Below, piece after piece: positions 62,216 through 64,000 of a stretch of DNA of 64,000 bases. Both the position numbers and the translations under genes were made by a program. The notes beneath the pieces are model-generated. The model did not search any database and was not told where the DNA came from. It was given only the letters and a program-made list of their open reading frames with translations. The stretch spans positions 36,139-100,138 of the forward strand of contig JAEWPQ010000033.1 of NCBI GenBank assembly GCA_023460575.1. The letters run 5' to 3'. The number at the start of each line of letters is the position of its first letter. Positions within the stretch are counted from its first letter, which is position 1. This stretch comes from Bacillota bacterium. Lineage in GTDB: Bacteria > Bacillota > Clostridia > Lachnospirales > Lachnospiraceae.

Positions 62216-63748
62216 TTAAAGTCTGAGTTCATAAAGTGATGAAAAAGCATGGTTCATATCCTGCTTCAGCAGTTTCTGCCGGATTCCAAACGTTTTATTA
62301 TAATATTTTGTATTTCCGCTGTCCGGTTTATAGGTATCCTTGGCTTCAATCCATTTGCTGATAGATTGCTTTAAATCTTTTATATCCCCTACCGCATAAG
62401 CAGCAAGTGCGATATTAGACATAAGAGCCCCTTCCTTACGTTTCAGTGTAAGAACCTCCGCATCCAGTGCATCTGCTTTTATCTGGTTCCATAAATCACT
62501 TTTACTTCCGCCTTCAGTCACAATAATCTTATCTACGCGAATTCCATGGTCCCTTAAACTATTTGTCAGAGACAGATATTCATAAGCAATGGATTCAAGA
62601 ATGGAACGCCAAAGCTCTCCCCGGTCTGTGGAAGTGGTCATATTGAGGAAGCACCCGCTTGCTTTTTCCAGATCACCGCATCCTCCCTGAAGGTAAGGGA
62701 GGAAAAGCGTCCCATTGGATCCCGACGGCACTTTCTGTGCCAAAGCCTGCACCTCATCATAGAACGAGTTATCATTTACCCGTCCGCACAGATTATCCCG
62801 GAACCAGCGCAGCGCCAATCCGCCAGTTCGGATATAACCCCAGTAAAAATATGTATCCGGCAGCGTTCCGATGGAAAATAACAGATCGGAATTTTTGCTT
62901 AGATCTGCATTGATGCCATCTACCATGATTGTAAACATCGCCGCTGTTCCGGCAACGTCAGCAGCCATACCAGATTCCACAAGACCGCACCCCAGGTTTG
63001 ACTGCATGGTATCTCCTGCACCTGCAATGATGGGAATTCCGGCAGGCAGTCCGGTAAGCTCCGCTTCCGCACCGCATAATGTACCCACGATATCCCAGGG
63101 CTTTACGATCTTAGGCAGTAAATGCATGGGGATGGACAGACTGTCCATCTGGGCTTTTGACCACTCTTTTTCCACCGCTTTATAACCAATCAGCCATCCT
63201 GAGAGTGTTGCCCAGTCAATAAATGCATCTTCTGCCTTCAAATCAGCCAGGCGGGATAATACATAGGGCCCATTGTTCATAATCTTTACACCGCTTTTGC
63301 GGAATTCTTCATGATTTTGAATCAGCCAGCGCGCAATGATGGGCGGGTAAAATGGCGCAACAGAGGCATTTCCACTTTCTTCGATCCAAAGAGGTTCTAA
63401 ATTTTCATTAACCCATTTGGCATCCTCCGACGCACGGGAGTCCAGATAAGGAATGTAAGGTGTGATAGCCTCCCCCTCCTGGTTCACTCCCACAATGCCG
63501 CAGATAATTCCGTCACCGCAAATAGCACGTACATCGTTAGGGTCAATTCCGCTTTTTAAAAGGCATGATTTGATTCCAGCTCTCACTGATTTTAAGTAAT
63601 GGTCCGCATCCATTTCAGCCCACCCGGCTTTTGGATATTCGATTTCTGTGGGTATCAGTTCTTCTGCAACACATGTAGTATCATCGCTGTAAATCGCCGT
63701 TTTAGTACTCTGCGTTCCGCAATCGAATCCTATATAATATTTCCCCAT
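62216..63748 (-). CDS. FGGY-family carbohydrate kinase
   Basis: A 510-residue ATP-dependent sugar kinase. The N-terminal nucleotide loop is GFDCGTQSTKTAIY, the base is D in AGAGDTMQSNLG, and TEGGSKSDLWNQIKADAL is the C-terminal signature. Xylulokinase-like in overall plan. It would phosphorylate the imported sugar or ketose. The ATG at 63748 has TGGAGGTATTT before it; the longer frame to 63802 is unlikely. Confidence 0.92.
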   Translation of the reverse strand: MGKYYIGFDCGTQSTKTAIYSDDTTCVAEELIPTEIEYPKAGWAEMDADHYLKSVRAGIKSCLLKSGIDPNDVRAICGDGIICGIVGVNQEGEAITPYIPYLDSRASEDAKWVNENLEPLWIEESGNASVAPFYPPIIARWLIQNHEEFRKSGVKIMNNGPYVLSRLADLKAEDAFIDWATLSGWLIGYKAVEKEWSKAQMDSLSIPMHLLPKIVKPWDIVGTLCGAEAELTGLPAGIPIIAGAGDTMQSNLGCGLVESGMAADVAGTAAMFTIMVDGINADLSKNSDLLFSIGTLPDTYFYWGYIRTGGLALRWFRDNLCGRVNDNSFYDEVQALAQKVPSGSNGTLFLPYLQGGCGDLEKASGCFLNMTTSTDRGELWRSILESIAYEYLSLTNSLRDHGIRVDKIIVTEGGSKSDLWNQIKADALDAEVLTLKRKEGALMSNIALAAYAVGDIKDLKQSISKWIEAKDTYKPDSGNTKYYNKTFGIRQKLLKQDMNHAFSSLYELRL

Positions 63749-63762
63749 AAATACCTCCATAA

Positions 63763-64000
63763 TTATTTTAATAATCCCCGTGCTGTTACCAAATCCGTGC
63801 ACAAAACGTTAATATAATCCCCTTTTAAAGTGGCTTTAATTGCCTCTGTCTTTTCTTCCCCCATAGCGACAGCAATGACAGTTTTACACTTTTTAATTTG
63901 TGACGCCTTTATTCCAATAAAATAATCACTTTGTTTCCCCAGCATTTCATTTCCCCCGGCATCAATAAATGATGACCCGATTATGGCCTTTACTCCGTGG
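63763..64000 (-). CDS. SorC/DeoR-type sugar-sensing regulator (partial, C-terminus)
   Basis: Only the last 78 codons are in the window. The end reads GIKASQIKKCKTVIAVAMGE, then KATLKGDYINVLCTDLVTAR, the signature of the SorC/LsrR sugar-binding domain. The HTH part is beyond the right edge. It probably represses the kinase/RuBisCO-like operon until a phosphorylated sugar binds. It ends 15 bases before the kinase start. Confidence 0.88.
   Translation of the reverse strand, partial: HGVKAIIGSSFIDAGGNEMLGKQSDYFIGIKASQIKKCKTVIAVAMGEEKTEAIKATLKGDYINVLCTDLVTARGLLK

Overview
The window looks like chromosomal DNA of a strictly anaerobic, low-to-middle GC Firmicute, most likely a Lachnospiraceae (Lacrimispora or Clostridium cluster XIVa type). 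Evidence: selenocysteine-dependent glycine reductase genes, many ABC and ECF transporters, clostridial MCPs, an arabinan utilisation operon, strong AGGAGG-type ribosome sites, and no respiratory genes. No rRNA, transposase, CRISPR array or intact prophage was seen. The genus assignment is inference.

Layout. (1) 1-5.8 kb, minus strand: tRNA-Sec, selB, trxB, trxA, grdA (with an in-frame TGA read as selenocysteine), grdC and the start of grdD. This is a Stickland-type glycine reductase module with its own Sec decoding genes, but without grdB or grdE at this spot. (2) 6-9 kb: a LURP-one-like protein, endonuclease III, an endonuclease Q-like PHP protein and yjdF with a structured leader. (3) 9-13 kb: a MerR regulator, a UbiD-type decarboxylase, a DUF554 membrane protein and an unrecognised gene. 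(4) 13.3-19.5 kb: a promoter and attenuator-like leader, then a six-gene operon: amino-acid ABC transporter, MalY/PatB C-S lyase and an ammonium channel fused to a PII domain. (5) 19.6-35.2 kb: a mixed region with a YheO/DauR-type regulator, a DUF401 permease, a secreted repeat protein, MFS plus AraC, a GntR/ABC-2 operon with a perfect operator-like palindrome, three chemoreceptor-type proteins, a tocopherol-cyclase-like protein, an ECF S component, L-lactate dehydrogenase and an XRE/peptide deformylase pair.

(6) 35.2-42.2 kb: an arabinan operon. A secreted GH43 endo-arabinanase would release oligosaccharides, an AraNPQ-like ABC importer would take them up, and a cytoplasmic GH43 enzyme would finish them; an ArsR-type HTH protein with a large beta-rich sensor domain is the last gene. 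(7) 42.3-47.3 kb: a two-component system with an ABC ATPase and FtsX-type permease, probably for envelope or peptide stress. (8) 47.4-49.6 kb: a GT2 glycosyltransferase and an AraC regulator.

(9) 49.7-59.6 kb holds the most unusual locus. A tightly packed run of nine minus-strand genes encodes two DUF2589-type proteins, two small unknown proteins, a STAS protein, a GNAT protein, a membrane PP2C phosphatase carrying a HATPase domain, a LytTR regulator and a two-domain endolysin (amidase plus GH24 lysozyme). A DUF6765-type gene is divergent from it. It reads as partner-switching control of an undescribed DUF2589 assembly with a lytic enzyme. (10) 59.7-64 kb: a RuBisCO-like protein, a HAD hydrolase, a DUF1097 membrane protein, an FGGY sugar kinase and the end of a SorC-type regulator, which together suggest a sugar or sugar-acid catabolic pathway.

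Names rest on motifs and family memory read by eye; no database search was run.
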